Source: Alcanivorax quisquiliarum
GTDB taxonomy: Bacteria; Pseudomonadota; Gammaproteobacteria; Pseudomonadales; Alcanivoracaceae
Reading direction: 5' to 3'
Assembly (NCBI RefSeq): GCF_023051175.1
Contig: NZ_JALKII010000008.1
Span: 58,655-122,654, forward strand
DNA: 64,000 nucleotides
Under the pieces are notes generated by a model that saw only the letters and a program-made list of their open reading frames with translations, ran no database searches and had not been told where the DNA came from. A program made the position numbers and the translations under genes. Below, in pieces: positions 9,499 to 19,782 of the stretch. Numbering within the stretch: position 1 is the stretch's first letter; each line of letters begins with the position of its first letter.

Positions 9499-9540
9499 TC
9501 CCCCCTCTCCCCAACCCCTCTCCCACAAGGGGAGAGGGGC
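9499..9540 (-). repeat. GC-rich palindromic (REP-like) element, copy 2 (inverted)
   Basis: This is the reverse complement of the 9299-9343 element, including the TTGTGG spacer, and lies 155 bases away. The pair brackets an AT-rich segment, as in BIME-type or miniature-element arrangements. It is followed by a run of A bases (9542-9549). Confidence 0.75.
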
Positions 9541-9551
9541 TAAAAAAAAGT

Positions 9552-9690
9552 TGCGTCGTTGAATACTGGGAAATGCGGCACGGTTTTTGAGGCAGAAATA
9601 CTTCTGATCCCGATAGCCGCAAGCCCCTGCTTTGATCTCCTTGATCTTGATCTCGGGGCCGTACGCCCAGGTCAGGTCGATCGCCTCGGC
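9552..9690 (-). pseudogene. Transposase C-terminal remnant (ISL3/IS204-like)
   Basis: On the minus strand one frame reads GPEIKIKEIKAGACGYRD followed by QKYFCLKNRAAFP. This closely follows the C-terminal pattern I recall for ISL3/IS204 transposases, roughly NNKIKxxKRxAYGYRDxxYFFLKIRAAFP. Only about 40 residues remain, there is no start, and the fragment runs into the 3' end of glgB. It is therefore a scar, not a functional element. The family assignment is from memory and tentative. Confidence 0.45.
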
Positions 9691-11939
9691 GCGAATCCGC
9701 TCGGTTGCGCTGGCAGGGAGCCGCGATCGGCGGCCGTTACCGGCGCCAGCACCAGCGTGGCCAATGGCGGTAAGCGCAGGCTCAGTGAGCATGGCTGGCC
9801 GTGGCAGCCACGCCCTTCGGCCATCACCGTCGCCGGCACGGTGTAGCCGCTGCCGCCGAATTCCACCTGATCTGTGTTGAGCAACACCGCCCAGGCACCC
9901 GGCAGCGGCACGCCGACATGATAATTTTCCATCGGCGCCGGAGTGGTATTGTGTACCACCAGCACCGGCGCGTGATCGTGGCTCCAGCGCAACCAGGCGA
10001 ATACGCTGTTGCGCCGATCGTCCGCCACCAGCCACTGGAACCCGGCCGCCTCGGCATCGCCCTGATGCAAGGCCGGATGGCTGCGATACAGCCGGTTAAG
10101 CCGCGCCACCAGCGCTTGCACGCCGGCGTGTTCGGGTGCCTCCAGGAGCGCCCAATCCAGTTCGCGATCGTGGTGCCACTCCCGCCACTGGCCCCATTCG
10201 CAGCCCATGAACAGCAGCTTCTTGCCGGGGTGCGTCCACATCAGCGCCAGAAACAGCCGTAGATTGGCAAAGCGCTGCCAGGGATCGCCGGCCATTCGCT
10301 GCGGCAACGAGCCCTTGCCATGCACCACCTCGTCATGGGACACGGACAGCACAAAGCGCTCGGAAAACGCATAGCTCAGGCCGAAGGTGATATCCGTCCC
10401 GTGATAGCTCCGGTGCACACTGTCGCGGCCCATATAGCGCAGCGTGTCGTGCATCCAGCCCATGTTCCATTTGAAATCGAACCCCAGCCCGCCTTCGGCC
10501 AGGCCATGGGTGACGCCCGGCCAGGCGGTGGATTCTTCCGCGATCACCAGCGCGCCGGGGCATTGTGCATGCACTGCCGTATTCAACCGCCGCAAGAAAC
10601 TCACCGCTTCCAGATTTTCCACGCCGCCGCGATGGTTCGGCAGCCACTGCCCTGCGGCGCGGCCGTAATCGCGATACAGCATCGAGGCCACGGCATCCAC
10701 CCGCAGACCATCGAGATGAAAACGCCTTAACCAGTGCAGCGCCGAGGCGATCAGAAAGGCGCGCACCTCGGGGCGGCGGTAGTCGTACACCCAGGTATCC
10801 CACTCTGCGTGCCGGCCTTCGAACGGGTGCGCATATTCGAACAAAGGCTGGCCATCAAATTCATGCAGCCCGTGCGCATCACCGGGGAAATGCCCCGGCA
10901 CCCAATCCAGCAGCACACCGATACCGGCCGCGTGGCACGCCTCCACAAAAGCGGCAAACGCCTCCTCGCTGCCGTAGCGCTGGGTCAGCGCAAACAGCGC
11001 CACCGGCTGATAACCCCAGGAGCCGCCAAAGGGATATTCCGCCAGCGGCATCAGCTCGATATGGGTGAAGCCCATTTCATGCACATAGGGCACCAGTGTT
11101 TCCGTGAGCGCTTGCCAGTGCATTGCTGTGCCGGGCTCACCCGGCAGGTGGCGCCAGGCGCCGGCGTGCGCTTCATAGATACTGATCGGCGCTGCCCAGG
11201 GCGGCTGCGCGCTGCGCTGTGCGCACCAGGCGGCGTCATGCCATTGATGCGCCAGTTCGCTGGCCGCGACGATGGAGGCAGTGCCCGGCGGCAGCTCTGC
11301 ACGGCGCGCAAACGGATCGGCCTTCAGCAAGCGCCGGCCATCGGCGGTGAGCAGCTCGAATTTATACAGCGCGCCGGCGGCCAGCTGCGGCACAAAGATT
11401 TCCCAGACACCACCGGGGTGCCTGTGCAGCACATGCCGGCGTCCATCCCAACTGTTGAAATCGCCCACCACCGAGACGCGCCGTGCGTGCGGTGCCCAGA
11501 CGGCGAAGCGCACACCTTCGACACCGCCATGACGCAACAGGCGTGCTCCCAGTGCCAGCGCAGCCTGGGGGTCGCCTTGATGAAAACGAGCCAGCACACC
11601 CGCATCGAGCATCGGCAGCAGCCGGTACGGGTCTTCGCTGTCCTGATCGCCGCCCGGCCAGTGAATACGCAACAGATAATCCACCGGCGCTGGCAATACG
11701 ATGGCGAACAGCCCTTCTTCTCCCGCCGCCTGCAGTGCGCCCAGCGGCGTGCAGCTGGCGCGCTCCAGCAATGTCACCCCCTTTGCACCAGGCACGAAGG
11801 CTCGCACCACCGCTTGCCCTGTCGGTAACGGGTGTGGCCCCAGCCAGGCAAACAGATCCGGTTCCTCGCCGCGGGCAATGGCCTGCGCCCGCTCCGGCGG
11901 CAAGGCGGCTGCCTGCGGGTCGGTGCGCGAGTCAATCAC
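9672..11939 (-). CDS. glgB: 1,4-alpha-glucan branching enzyme
   Basis: GlgB introduces alpha-1,6 branches into linear glucans made from maltose-1-phosphate by GlgE. The 755-residue protein carries an N-terminal module, a CBM48 domain ([15 protein letters not shown] near residue 155) and a GH13 barrel with [23 protein letters not shown] (nucleophile Asp), [12 protein letters not shown] (acid/base Glu) and [12 protein letters not shown]. The ATG at 11939 lies 8 bases inside the treS gene, so it is the distal gene of the glgE operon. The last 20 or so residues after the final strand (LATLVLAP) look like non-homologous readthrough into the transposase scar. Confidence 0.95.
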   Translation of the reverse strand: MIDSRTDPQAAALPPERAQAIARGEEPDLFAWLGPHPLPTGQAVVRAFVPGAKGVTLLERASCTPLGALQAAGEEGLFAIVLPAPVDYLLRIHWPGGDQDSEDPYRLLPMLDAGVLARFHQGDPQAALALGARLLRHGGVEGVRFAVWAPHARRVSVVGDFNSWDGRRHVLHRHPGGVWEIFVPQLAAGALYKFELLTADGRRLLKADPFARRAELPPGTASIVAASELAHQWHDAAWCAQRSAQPPWAAPISIYEAHAGAWRHLPGEPGTAMHWQALTETLVPYVHEMGFTHIELMPLAEYPFGGSWGYQPVALFALTQRYGSEEAFAAFVEACHAAGIGVLLDWVPGHFPGDAHGLHEFDGQPLFEYAHPFEGRHAEWDTWVYDYRRPEVRAFLIASALHWLRRFHLDGLRVDAVASMLYRDYGRAAGQWLPNHRGGVENLEAVSFLRRLNTAVHAQCPGALVIAEESTAWPGVTHGLAEGGLGFDFKWNMGWMHDTLRYMGRDSVHRSYHGTDITFGLSYAFSERFVLSVSHDEVVHGKGSLPQRMAGDPWQRFANLRLFLALMWTHPGKKLLFMGCEWGQWREWHHDRELDWALLEAPEHAGVQALVARLNRLYRSHPALHQGDAEAAGFQWLVADDRRNSVFAWLRWSHDHAPVLVVHNTTPAPMENYHVGVPLPGAWAVLLNTDQVEFGGSGYTVPATVMAEGRGCHGQPCSLSLRLPPLATLVLAPVTAADRGSLPAQPSGFAPRRST

Positions 11940-14900
11940 GTTCGCTACCCTCCGGCGCCAACAGCGCCGCCAGCCCGGTCAGCGGAATGGCCAGCCAGCC
12001 GGGCCGGTGCCGGGCTTCATACATCACTTCGTAGGCTGCCTTCTCGATGCTGTAAAGCGCCAGCATGGCCTGTTCACCGCCGGCGCTGGCCCAGCGGTGC
12101 GGCACCGCCGCGCTGGCCTGCCGGTAGGCTTGCAGGAAGCGTTGTGCGGAAACGGTTTCATAGGCACTGCACAGCGCATCCATGGCCGCCGTGCCCGGCC
12201 CATGCTGGCGCGCAGTGGCGGCCAGATAGGCGAACGAACGCAGCACGCCGGCCACATCTTTCCAGGGCGAGTGCCAGGCGCAGCGCTGCGCCAACGGCCG
12301 CAGTGGCTCGCCCTCGAAATCGATCAGGCACACGTCATCGGGCGTCACCAGCACTTGCCCCAGATGCAGATCACCGTGCACGCGGCACAGCACGCCGCCG
12401 ATGCTCTGCTCTGCCAGCACCATCAGCCGCTGCCCGAGTGTCTCGCTGCCGGCCAGCAGCTGCTCGGCGGCGCGGGCGGCCGATGCGGGCAACCCGGCCT
12501 GGTGCGGTTGCACTGCATCCAGCGCCTGGCGCACCTGCCGGGCGACGTCGCGGGCCAACGTCTGCGCCTGCTCCGGTGCCAGTGCGCGGCGACCGAAACC
12601 CTCCTGGTCATTCTCTTGCGCCAGGAGAGTGTGCATTTCGCCTAGCCGCCGCCCCAGCCGTTCCGCCAGCCGCGCGAACGCAGCTGGCAGGCTGGCCTGA
12701 ACCTGAGCCTGCGCGCCTGCGTGCAGCAATCGCTCCAGCGACCAGCGCCAGGCATCGCCTTCGTTGACCACATAGCGTTGCAGCACCATCAGCTGCCAGC
12801 GCCGGCCTTCGGCATCGCAGCGAAACACCTCGCCAGCCAGCGGCGCAATGGCGGCGAAACCGGCGCGGGTCAGGTAACGCAGCATGGCGGCTTCCGGGTG
12901 CTCCCCCGGCGCCAGCGCACGATACAGCTTCAGCATCCATTGATGGCCAAGGAAGACAGTGGTGTTGGATTGCTCACCGGTGGCCACGCTGATCTGCTCA
13001 TAACCGGAGGCAGTCAGGCCCGCTGCCGGTTCCGGCTGGAAGCATAGTTTGCCGTCACCCAGCGGCAGCGTTTTGCCCGGGGCCAGATGCTGCATCACCG
13101 CATGGGCAAAACCGTCTGCCCAAGGGCCGTCTACCAGCAGGCCCTCACGCGCACCGCGACGCAGCCGCGACAAGGTTGCCGCCAGTGGCACCGGGTGATC
13201 CAGATGTTCCTCATGAAAGCCGATCGGCAACTGCCAATGGCGCTCACCAATCACGATCTCGCCCAACGCCAGCAAGGCGCCCGGATCATCTGGTGACGGC
13301 AAGGGGCACAGATAGGCGACCGCGGCCGGCGCCAGCGGCTGCTCACCCAGCCAGCGCTTGCCGGACAAGAACCGTGGCAGCACCTCGCTTGCCAGCAAGC
13401 CAGAGGACGCGCTTGGTGTAGCGCTATGTGCCGAGTCGGGTGCCGCGCCATGCGCCAGTTCAGCGAGTGTATTGCGCACCACCAGCGTCGGCAGTTCCGG
13501 CCAGATTTCCTGTGCCGGTTCTGTAGCGGGCGTATCGACCCCGGCCGGGCCGAGCACAAACCAGTAAAAACCATACGGCGCCAGCGTCAGCACATAGGGC
13601 GCCTCGCCGATAGCGGGAAAGTGACTGCCGCCAGTCAATTCCGTCGGCACCTGGCCCGCATAAGCGGCCAGATCAAGCGATACCGCCTGGGCACTGCCGG
13701 CCAGATTTGCCACACACAGCAACAGCTCCTGCTCGCCATCGGCGCTCTGGTGGCGGCGCATATAAGCCAGCACGCGGCGGTTTTGCGGAGTCAGCAAACT
13801 GAGATCGCCGCGACTGAAGGCAAGGTGCTCGCGCCGCACGGCGAGCATACGTTTGGTCCAGTTCAGAAGTGAATGCGGATCGCGGGTCTGGGCTTCCACG
13901 TTCACCGTCTGGAAGCCGTATAGCGGGTCCATCACCGGTGGTAACACCAGCGCTGCGGGATCAGCCCGCGAAAAGCCGCCGTTGCGGTCCCCGCTCCACT
14001 GCATCGGTGTGCGCACGCCATCGCGATCACCCAGATACAGGTTGTCGCCCATGCCCAGCTCATCACCGTAATAAATCACCGGCGTGCCGGGCATGGAAAG
14101 CAACAGCCCGTTGAGCAATTCCACGCGCCGGCGATCGCGGTTCATCAACGGCGTCAGACGGCGGCGAATACCCAGATTGATCCGCGCCCGTGGATCGTCT
14201 GCGTACCACTGCCAGAGATAATCCCGATCCCGATCACTGACCATCTCCAGCGTCAGTTCATCGTGGTTGCGCAGAAAAATCACCCATTGACACGTCTCGG
14301 GAATAGCCGGCGTCTGCCGCAAAATGTTGGTGATCGGATATCGATCTTCCTGTGCAATCGCCATGTACATCCGCGGCATCAAGGGGAAGTGAAACGCCAT
14401 ATGGCATTCGTCGCCGTCACCAAAATATTGCGCCGCATCTTCCGGCCACTGATTGGCTTCAGCGAGCAACATGCAATCCGGGTACAGGCGCTCCGTTTCG
14501 GCGCGGATACGCCGCAGGATGGCATGGGTCTCCGGCAAGTTTTCGCAGGAGGTGCCGTCGCGCTCGATCAGGTAAGGCACTGCGTCCAGGCGCAAGCCAT
14601 CGACACCGGCGCGCAGCCAGAAGCGCAACACCGCCATGATTTCGCGCAGCACCGCCGGGTTGTCGTAATTCAGATCAGGCTGGTGGGCATAGAACCGGTG
14701 CCAGAAGTACTGGCCGGCGACCGCATCCCAGGCCCAGTTGCTGTGCTCGCTGTCGAGAAAAATAATGCGCGCATCCTGATATTTCTGATCGGTGTCCGAC
14801 CACACATAAAAGCGCCGTGCGGCAGAATCTCGTGGCGCCTGCCGGGCACGCTGGAACCACGGGTGCTGATCCGAGGTATGGTTCACCACCAGCTCGGTAA

Positions 14901-15195
14901 TCACACGCAAGCGTCGCTTGTGCGCCTCGCGGATAAAACGTCGCACGTCCGCCAGCGTGCCGTAGTCCGGGTGCACGCCTCGATAGTCGGCAATGTCATA
15001 GCCGTCATCGCGCCGGGGCGAGGGATAAAACGGTAGCAGCCAGACCGCCGTGGCACCCAGATCGACAATGTAATCCAGCTTTTCGATCAGGCCGGCAAAA
15101 TCGCCGGTGCCATCGTGGTTGGCATCGAAAAAGGATTTCACATGCAGCTGATAGATAATCGCATCCTTGTACCAGCCGCTGGCCTCAGTAGTCAT
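11932..15195 (-). CDS. treS: Trehalose synthase fused to maltokinase
   Basis: This bifunctional protein of 1087 residues interconverts trehalose and maltose and phosphorylates maltose to maltose-1-phosphate, the donor for GlgE. The TreS half (about 1-560) has Asp204 in [10 protein letters not shown], Glu246 in LLAEANQW and His311-Asp312 in FLRNHDEL. The maltokinase (Pep2) half (about 600-1087) has [10 protein letters not shown] (catalytic loop) and [10 protein letters not shown] (metal-binding loop). I prefer the ATG at 15195 because GGGAGG lies about 10 bases upstream; the ATG at 15213 lacks a site. The gene starts 11 bases inside the end of glgE. Confidence 0.93.
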   Translation of the reverse strand: MTTEASGWYKDAIIYQLHVKSFFDANHDGTGDFAGLIEKLDYIVDLGATAVWLLPFYPSPRRDDGYDIADYRGVHPDYGTLADVRRFIREAHKRRLRVITELVVNHTSDQHPWFQRARQAPRDSAARRFYVWSDTDQKYQDARIIFLDSEHSNWAWDAVAGQYFWHRFYAHQPDLNYDNPAVLREIMAVLRFWLRAGVDGLRLDAVPYLIERDGTSCENLPETHAILRRIRAETERLYPDCMLLAEANQWPEDAAQYFGDGDECHMAFHFPLMPRMYMAIAQEDRYPITNILRQTPAIPETCQWVIFLRNHDELTLEMVSDRDRDYLWQWYADDPRARINLGIRRRLTPLMNRDRRRVELLNGLLLSMPGTPVIYYGDELGMGDNLYLGDRDGVRTPMQWSGDRNGGFSRADPAALVLPPVMDPLYGFQTVNVEAQTRDPHSLLNWTKRMLAVRREHLAFSRGDLSLLTPQNRRVLAYMRRHQSADGEQELLLCVANLAGSAQAVSLDLAAYAGQVPTELTGGSHFPAIGEAPYVLTLAPYGFYWFVLGPAGVDTPATEPAQEIWPELPTLVVRNTLAELAHGAAPDSAHSATPSASSGLLASEVLPRFLSGKRWLGEQPLAPAAVAYLCPLPSPDDPGALLALGEIVIGERHWQLPIGFHEEHLDHPVPLAATLSRLRRGAREGLLVDGPWADGFAHAVMQHLAPGKTLPLGDGKLCFQPEPAAGLTASGYEQISVATGEQSNTTVFLGHQWMLKLYRALAPGEHPEAAMLRYLTRAGFAAIAPLAGEVFRCDAEGRRWQLMVLQRYVVNEGDAWRWSLERLLHAGAQAQVQASLPAAFARLAERLGRRLGEMHTLLAQENDQEGFGRRALAPEQAQTLARDVARQVRQALDAVQPHQAGLPASAARAAEQLLAGSETLGQRLMVLAEQSIGGVLCRVHGDLHLGQVLVTPDDVCLIDFEGEPLRPLAQRCAWHSPWKDVAGVLRSFAYLAATARQHGPGTAAMDALCSAYETVSAQRFLQAYRQASAAVPHRWASAGGEQAMLALYSIEKAAYEVMYEARHRPGWLAIPLTGLAALLAPEGSERD

Positions 15196-17266
15196 CCGGC
15201 CTGCCTCCCTCATGCGTGACCGATCCGTTGCCGGCGATACCGGCTGACAGCTGTGACGGCCCTTCCGATGATGTCGGCGGCGCTATCAAGCGCCAGATTC
15301 GATACGGCTGTTGCAGCGGATCAATGCGCATGTGTTGTATCTTGCCGTGCCAGTGAAAATGCTCGCCGCTGCACAGGTCTTCCACATCTACCGTGGCGTC
15401 GTCGGGCAACCCCAACGCCCACAAAGGCACTTCAAATGCCGCCTCCTGCACGTCGAACGGCTCCAGGCAAACAGCCACCAGTATGTGCTCATCCGTGCCC
15501 GCCACATGCTTGCCAAAATAAAAGATATGTTCATTCCAGGCCTGGTAGGCAGTGAAGCCGCGCTGGGTCTGCAATGCCGGGTGCGCAGCGCGCAGCCTGT
15601 TCAACAAGGTGATCTCGGCACGAATATGGCCCGGTGCAAAAGTGTCCCGGGGGCGTAACTGATATTTTTCCGCGTCCAGATACTCCTCGCGCTCCGGCAA
15701 CGCCGCCGCTTCGCAGATTTCAAAGCCCGAATAAATACCCCACAGGCCCCCACCGGTGGCCGCCAGCACGGCACGGATCAGAAACGCAGCCCGGCCACCG
15801 TGTTGCAAAAAATAAGGGTTGATATCCGGTGTGTTCACGAACAGGTGCGGGCGCAGATAGTTGGCGGTATCGTTGCTCGCCAGCTCGATAAAAAATTCTG
15901 TCAGCGCCGCCTTGTCGTTGCGCCAGGTAAAATAACTGTAGCTCTGGCTGAAACCGCATTTGGCCAGGCGGTGCAGCATGGCCGGCCGGGTAAAGGCTTC
16001 CGACAGGAATATCACCCGTGGATGGCGGCCGCGTATATCACTGATCAGCCACTCCCAGAATGGCAACGGCTTGGTGTGCGGATTGTCCACACGAAAGATC
16101 ATCACACCACGACGTACCCAGGTCTCCACCACGTCGCGCAATGCCAGCCACAGCGCCGGCACCGCATCGGCCTGATAAAAATCCGGCACGACGATATCCT
16201 CATAACGCTTCGGCGGGTTCTCCGCATGACGCAAGCTGCCATCGGCACGCCAGTCGAACCAGCCAGGGTGTTCCCGCAACCAGGGGTGATCCGGCGAACA
16301 CTGCACGGCAAAATCCAGCGCCAGCTCCATACCCTGTTCATGCAACGCGGCGACCAGATCGGAAAAATCTTCCAGCGAACCCAACTCCGGGTGCAGTGCC
16401 TCGTGCCCGCCTGCTTCCGCACCGATGGCATACGGGCTGCCGGGATCATCCGGGCCCGCCACCAGGCTGTTGTTACGGCCTTTGCGGTGTGTCTGGCCGA
16501 TCGGGTGGATCGGCGGCAGATACAGCACATCAAACCCCATGGCGCGAATCTGCGGCAGCTGGGCAATGACGTCCCGCAACGTGCCATGCCGCAAGGGTGA
16601 GCCGCTCTGTGAACGAGGAAACAATTCATACCAGCTGGCAAACCGGGCACGCAATCGTTCCACCCGCAACGGCAACCGGTTGCTGCGCACGCTATGCGGG
16701 CGAGGTGCCAGCGATGCCACCGCTTCCCGCAGCGCAGCATTGTGCAATTGCGCAAGTAACAGCAACACTTCGCCGCACGCCTGATGTTGCCGCAACACAT
16801 CCAGTTTCGCCGTCAACGTTGCCTCTGGCGGCTCATCACCTGCGCCAGCCAGTGCCAACAGAAAGCGCTCCATATCCAGCCATTCCTGCTGCACGGCAAA
16901 ACCGGCTTCGAAACGTGCCTGCAAACGGTTCAGCAAATTATCAAAAGGGCTGATCCAGGCTTCGATGGCCAGCTCGTAATCGCCCAGCAGCAGCGGCGCC
17001 AGCATTGTCTGCCAGCGATCGTTGCCGCACGGTGCCATGGGCTGCGCCTGCCAGCGGCGGCTGCCCCTTCTGCGCCACAGCACCCGCACTTGCAACGCTT
17101 CGTGGCCGTCGCAAAACACCGTGGCGGCGACCGGCACTGCCGTGGCCTCGTCGGCTTTCGCGGCAAAGCGACCGCCATCCACTGCGGGCGTTATCTCGTC
17201 AATGACAATGCGAGGCGCGGCAACGGCGCGACGCACCGCAATTTCCGCTGCCCCCTGCTCAGCCAT
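15185..17266 (-). CDS. glgE: Alpha-1,4-glucan:maltose-1-phosphate maltosyltransferase
   Basis: GlgE (GH13_3) extends alpha-1,4-glucans using maltose-1-phosphate. Starting at 17266 gives a 693-residue protein with Asp394 in FRVDNPHTKP and Glu423 in FLSEAFTRP. These numbers match the catalytic residues I recall for Streptomyces GlgE, which supports this start over the longer reading frame from 17359. GGAGG lies about 11 bases upstream. LYLPPIHPIGQTHRKGRNN near residue 250 is also typical. The start overlaps the SDR stop by 8 bases, and treS follows, so the four genes form one operon. Confidence 0.95.
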   Translation of the reverse strand: MAEQGAAEIAVRRAVAAPRIVIDEITPAVDGGRFAAKADEATAVPVAATVFCDGHEALQVRVLWRRRGSRRWQAQPMAPCGNDRWQTMLAPLLLGDYELAIEAWISPFDNLLNRLQARFEAGFAVQQEWLDMERFLLALAGAGDEPPEATLTAKLDVLRQHQACGEVLLLLAQLHNAALREAVASLAPRPHSVRSNRLPLRVERLRARFASWYELFPRSQSGSPLRHGTLRDVIAQLPQIRAMGFDVLYLPPIHPIGQTHRKGRNNSLVAGPDDPGSPYAIGAEAGGHEALHPELGSLEDFSDLVAALHEQGMELALDFAVQCSPDHPWLREHPGWFDWRADGSLRHAENPPKRYEDIVVPDFYQADAVPALWLALRDVVETWVRRGVMIFRVDNPHTKPLPFWEWLISDIRGRHPRVIFLSEAFTRPAMLHRLAKCGFSQSYSYFTWRNDKAALTEFFIELASNDTANYLRPHLFVNTPDINPYFLQHGGRAAFLIRAVLAATGGGLWGIYSGFEICEAAALPEREEYLDAEKYQLRPRDTFAPGHIRAEITLLNRLRAAHPALQTQRGFTAYQAWNEHIFYFGKHVAGTDEHILVAVCLEPFDVQEAAFEVPLWALGLPDDATVDVEDLCSGEHFHWHGKIQHMRIDPLQQPYRIWRLIAPPTSSEGPSQLSAGIAGNGSVTHEGGRPDDY

Positions 17267-18113
17267 TGACCACCACGCCTCCATTGACATGCAGCACCTG
17301 GCCGCTGACGTAAGAGGCATCGTCACAGGCGAGATAAACAAACGCAGGCGCCACTTCACTGGGCTGCCCGGGGCGGCCCATCGGGGTGTCGGCGCCGAAC
17401 TGCGCTACCGACTCTTCATCAAATGTGGACGGAATCAGTGGCGTCCAGATCGGCCCCGGCGCCACGCCGTTGACGCGAATGCCACGCTCGGCAAGGTTCA
17501 TCGCCAGCGAGCGAGTGAACGAGGTAATGGCGCCCTTGGTGGCAGAATAATCCAGCAGCACCGGGTTGCCCTTGTAGGCAGTAATCGAGGTGGTATTGAT
17601 GATCGCACCGCCCGCTTGCATATGTGGCAGCGCCGCCTTGGTGAGCATGAACATGGAAAACATATTGGTGCTGAAGGTGCGCTCCCATTGTTCCTGCGGG
17701 ATATCTTCCAACCGCTCGGTGGGGTGCTGCTCACCGGCGTTATTGACCAGCACATCAATGTGGCCCCAGCGCTGCACGACGGCGTCGATGATTTCGTTGC
17801 AGAATGACTCTCGCGCCAGATCACCGGCAAACATCGCTGCCTCGGCGCCGGCACGCTCTACCTCTTCCAAGGTGTGGCGGGCATCGTCGTGTTCATCCAG
17901 ATATGCCAGCGCCAGATACGCGCCTTCCAGCGCAAAGTGCAACGCGACGGCACGACCGATGCCGCTATCCGCGCCGGTAATCAGCGCCACTTTACCTTGC
18001 AGTTTCCCTGAACCACGATAGCCGGGCGCGATATACACCGGCTCCGGGTGCATCGCGCCTTCGCGGCCCGGCTGCCGGGGCTGGTGCTGCGGAGGCATGG
18101 TCTGATCGGACAT
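17259..18113 (-). CDS. Short-chain dehydrogenase/reductase, general-stress type (YghA-like)
   Basis: This 284-residue protein has a 40-residue polar N-terminal extension rich in Pro/Gln, the NAD(P) motif TGADSGIG, the NNAGEQ strand, and the active-site Ser with YSATKGA (Tyr-x-x-x-Lys). This architecture is that of the YghA/Gsp39 subfamily, which is often stress-induced; the substrate is unknown. AAGGAG lies 8 bases before the ATG at 18113; earlier in-frame codons lack a site. It leads the glgE-treS-glgB operon. From memory, a similar SDR (PA2142) lies near the Pseudomonas trehalose cluster. Confidence 0.88.
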   Translation of the reverse strand: MSDQTMPPQHQPRQPGREGAMHPEPVYIAPGYRGSGKLQGKVALITGADSGIGRAVALHFALEGAYLALAYLDEHDDARHTLEEVERAGAEAAMFAGDLARESFCNEIIDAVVQRWGHIDVLVNNAGEQHPTERLEDIPQEQWERTFSTNMFSMFMLTKAALPHMQAGGAIINTTSITAYKGNPVLLDYSATKGAITSFTRSLAMNLAERGIRVNGVAPGPIWTPLIPSTFDEESVAQFGADTPMGRPGQPSEVAPAFVYLACDDASYVSGQVLHVNGGVVVNG

Positions 18114-18283
18114 GGCACGGCTCCTTTCCTTGCCACCCCTTGCCATCGGGGCGTCGGTTTCAGATCCGAAGAAAACCGGGCAGCTCGGCTGGCCACTCGG
18201 CACAAGCACGGATGCCGAAACCAGGCGGAAGCAGCGGCTCCGCCCGGCTCTTCGCTCTCTTCATCCTTTTGCTACCCGCTCGC

Positions 18284-18724
18284 TCAGGGGCGTGCGCCCT
18301 GACCCTGGCTGTGCTGGCCACCCTTGCGACCGGCTTCCGCGGCACGTTGGGGATCGTTTCTGAAATTGCCACCGCTGGCCTGGCCTCCTTTCTGCCCGGC
18401 TTCGGCAGCACGCTGCGGGTCATTCTGGAAATTGCCGCTGCTCTGCTGACCGCCCTTGCGGCCGGCCTCGGCAGCACGTTGCGGGTCGTTCTTGAAGTTG
18501 CCGCCGCTCACCTGGCCGCCTTTCTGCCCAGCCTCGGCAGCACGTTGCGGGTCATTCTGAAAGTTGCCACTGCTCTGCTGACCGCCCTTGCGGCCGGCCT
18601 CGGCGGCCCGTTGCGGATCGTTCTTGAAGTTGCCGCCGCTCATCTGGCCGCCTTTTTTGCCAGCTTCCGATGCGCGTTCGCGGTCCTCTGCAAAATTGCC
18701 TTTTCCACCTTGATGCGTAGCCAT
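18284..18724 (-). CDS. KGG-repeat stress-induced protein (YciG/con-10-like)
   Basis: The protein is 146 residues, hydrophilic, and consists almost entirely of six copies of a 22-residue unit ending in KGGQ (NF-x-NDPQRAAEAG-x-KGG). The first unit is divergent (NFAEDRERASEAGKKGG). These match the stress-induced KGG motif family, associated with osmotic, acid and stationary-phase stress; the molecular function is unknown. GAGGAG lies six bases before the ATG. It sits 170 bases upstream of the SDR-glgE operon on the same strand. Confidence 0.9.
   Translation of the reverse strand: MATHQGGKGNFAEDRERASEAGKKGGQMSGGNFKNDPQRAAEAGRKGGQQSSGNFQNDPQRAAEAGQKGGQVSGGNFKNDPQRAAEAGRKGGQQSSGNFQNDPQRAAEAGQKGGQASGGNFRNDPQRAAEAGRKGGQHSQGQGARP
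18314..18643 (-). repeat. Five 66-bp in-frame repeats with a 132-bp super-period
   Basis: Five 66-base units encode the last five KGG motifs. Two unit types alternate: SGGNFK/R-NDPQRAAEAGRKGG and SSGNFQ-NDPQRAAEAGQKGG, so the true recent duplication unit is 132 bases. The near identity of the DNA implies recent expansion or gene conversion. Confidence 0.85.
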
Positions 18725-18924
18725 CTCGTTCTCCTCATCACATATGTTCGAGTCGTCAATGGCGGGACGGAATTGCCCCGTCGTGACATGAGAAAGCGGA
18801 AATGAGGAGGAGGTTCGTTGCTCTTGTGGCGCGTGTGAATCATTTCACCTGTGAGTTGCAGGCGGGCGTCTTATCTGTGTCGCACTGCAAGAAAAGCCAG
18901 TCCCTCTGAACGCCAGCAGACAGA

Positions 18925-19782
18925 TCAGGAAAGCCCTGCATCCAACGCCAGCAGCAACGCAAAACCGAGGCAGACGGCGCCGGCAAGCCAGCGGCGATGG
19001 GTGACGTCCTGCCAGGCAATGGCCGGCATCACCAGCGCCATCAACGCCGCCAGCATGGCACCCGCAGCACAGGCCAGCGCTGCCGCCAAGGCCATCTCGC
19101 TCAGCACCCAATGCGTCGCTGTAACTGCCGCCAGCGGCTCCACCAGCCCGGAGGCTATCGCCGCCGCCACCGCCGTGGCGCGTGCAAAGCCGGCCCGCAT
19201 CAAGGCATAGCCGACCAGATAACCTTCCGGCACGTTCTGTGCGGCAATGCCCCAGGCCAGCACGTCATCGCGCACCGGAGACAGTGCCGCAAAGCCGATC
19301 GCCAGCCCTTCCGGCAAATTGTGCAGCGTCAGGGTGACGGCCAACAGCAACATGCCCGCCGCCGAGGTATCGTCGCGGCCACCGTGCCGCCAGGCATTGC
19401 TGATACACCAGTCCAGCACCAGCAGCGCCAGCGCCCCGGCAATCAGCGCCGGCACCACGGGAAAAGCGCTCCCCGGCACGAGCGCCAGTGCCGGGCCGAG
19501 CAAGGAAAACGCCACCGCGGCCAGCATGATCCCCGCGCCCAATGCCAGCAGATAACGATTCAGCACCTGCATGAACGGCAGCACCATGCAGGACAGCCCG
19601 CCAAGCGCCGTGCCGCCGGCGCAGATCATGCCACCGTAGAGCGCCACCCGCCCCGGCGGGCCTGCTTGCGAAGCCACCACACCCAGCACCAGCAGCAGGC
19701 CGGCCAATGCCAGCCAGATGGCATTCGCGGCGCGCAGCCGCCCCGTGGACCCTCTGGCTGGCATGCTGTGGCTCTCCGGCAT
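18925..19782 (-). CDS. ZIP-family metal transporter
   Basis: This inner-membrane protein of about 285 residues has eight hydrophobic segments. It has the ZIP metal-binding motif HNLPEGLAIG near residue 165 and a second NVPEGYLVG motif, as in ZupT-like zinc/iron importers. I take the ATG at 19782 because GAGG lies nine bases upstream; an ATG at 19791 sits directly on that site. A 200-base gap separates it from the KGG gene. The metal cannot be told from sequence. Confidence 0.82.
   Translation of the reverse strand: MPESHSMPARGSTGRLRAANAIWLALAGLLLVLGVVASQAGPPGRVALYGGMICAGGTALGGLSCMVLPFMQVLNRYLLALGAGIMLAAVAFSLLGPALALVPGSAFPVVPALIAGALALLVLDWCISNAWRHGGRDDTSAAGMLLLAVTLTLHNLPEGLAIGFAALSPVRDDVLAWGIAAQNVPEGYLVGYALMRAGFARATAVAAAIASGLVEPLAAVTATHWVLSEMALAAALACAAGAMLAALMALVMPAIAWQDVTHRRWLAGAVCLGFALLLALDAGLS

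Larger units (their letters stand above)
8923..9551. other. Intergenic junction between the two convergent carbohydrate operons
   Basis: No convincing gene lies here. Bases 8923-9150 are GC-rich and read like decayed low-complexity DNA. Bases 9220-9300 hold a degenerate copy of the palindromic element found at 9299-9343. Bases 9344-9498 are clearly more AT-rich than the surroundings. The region must hold the 3' ends of both operons, and the inverted palindromes could terminate both. Confidence 0.6.

Noticed and set aside
10734-11828. Long plus-strand reading frame opposite glgB (364 codons)
   Set aside because: It lies wholly antisense to the well-supported glgB, has no ribosome-binding site and no family features; high-GC coding DNA often gives such shadows.
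18314-18643. Regular repeats considered as a CRISPR array
   Set aside because: Repeats are contiguous, 66 bases, in frame and without unique spacers; they encode KGG motifs.
18140-18805. Hydrophobic plus-strand frame opposite the KGG gene
   Set aside because: It is the complement of the KGG repeats; apparent membrane repeats are produced by the repeated DNA of the minus-strand gene.
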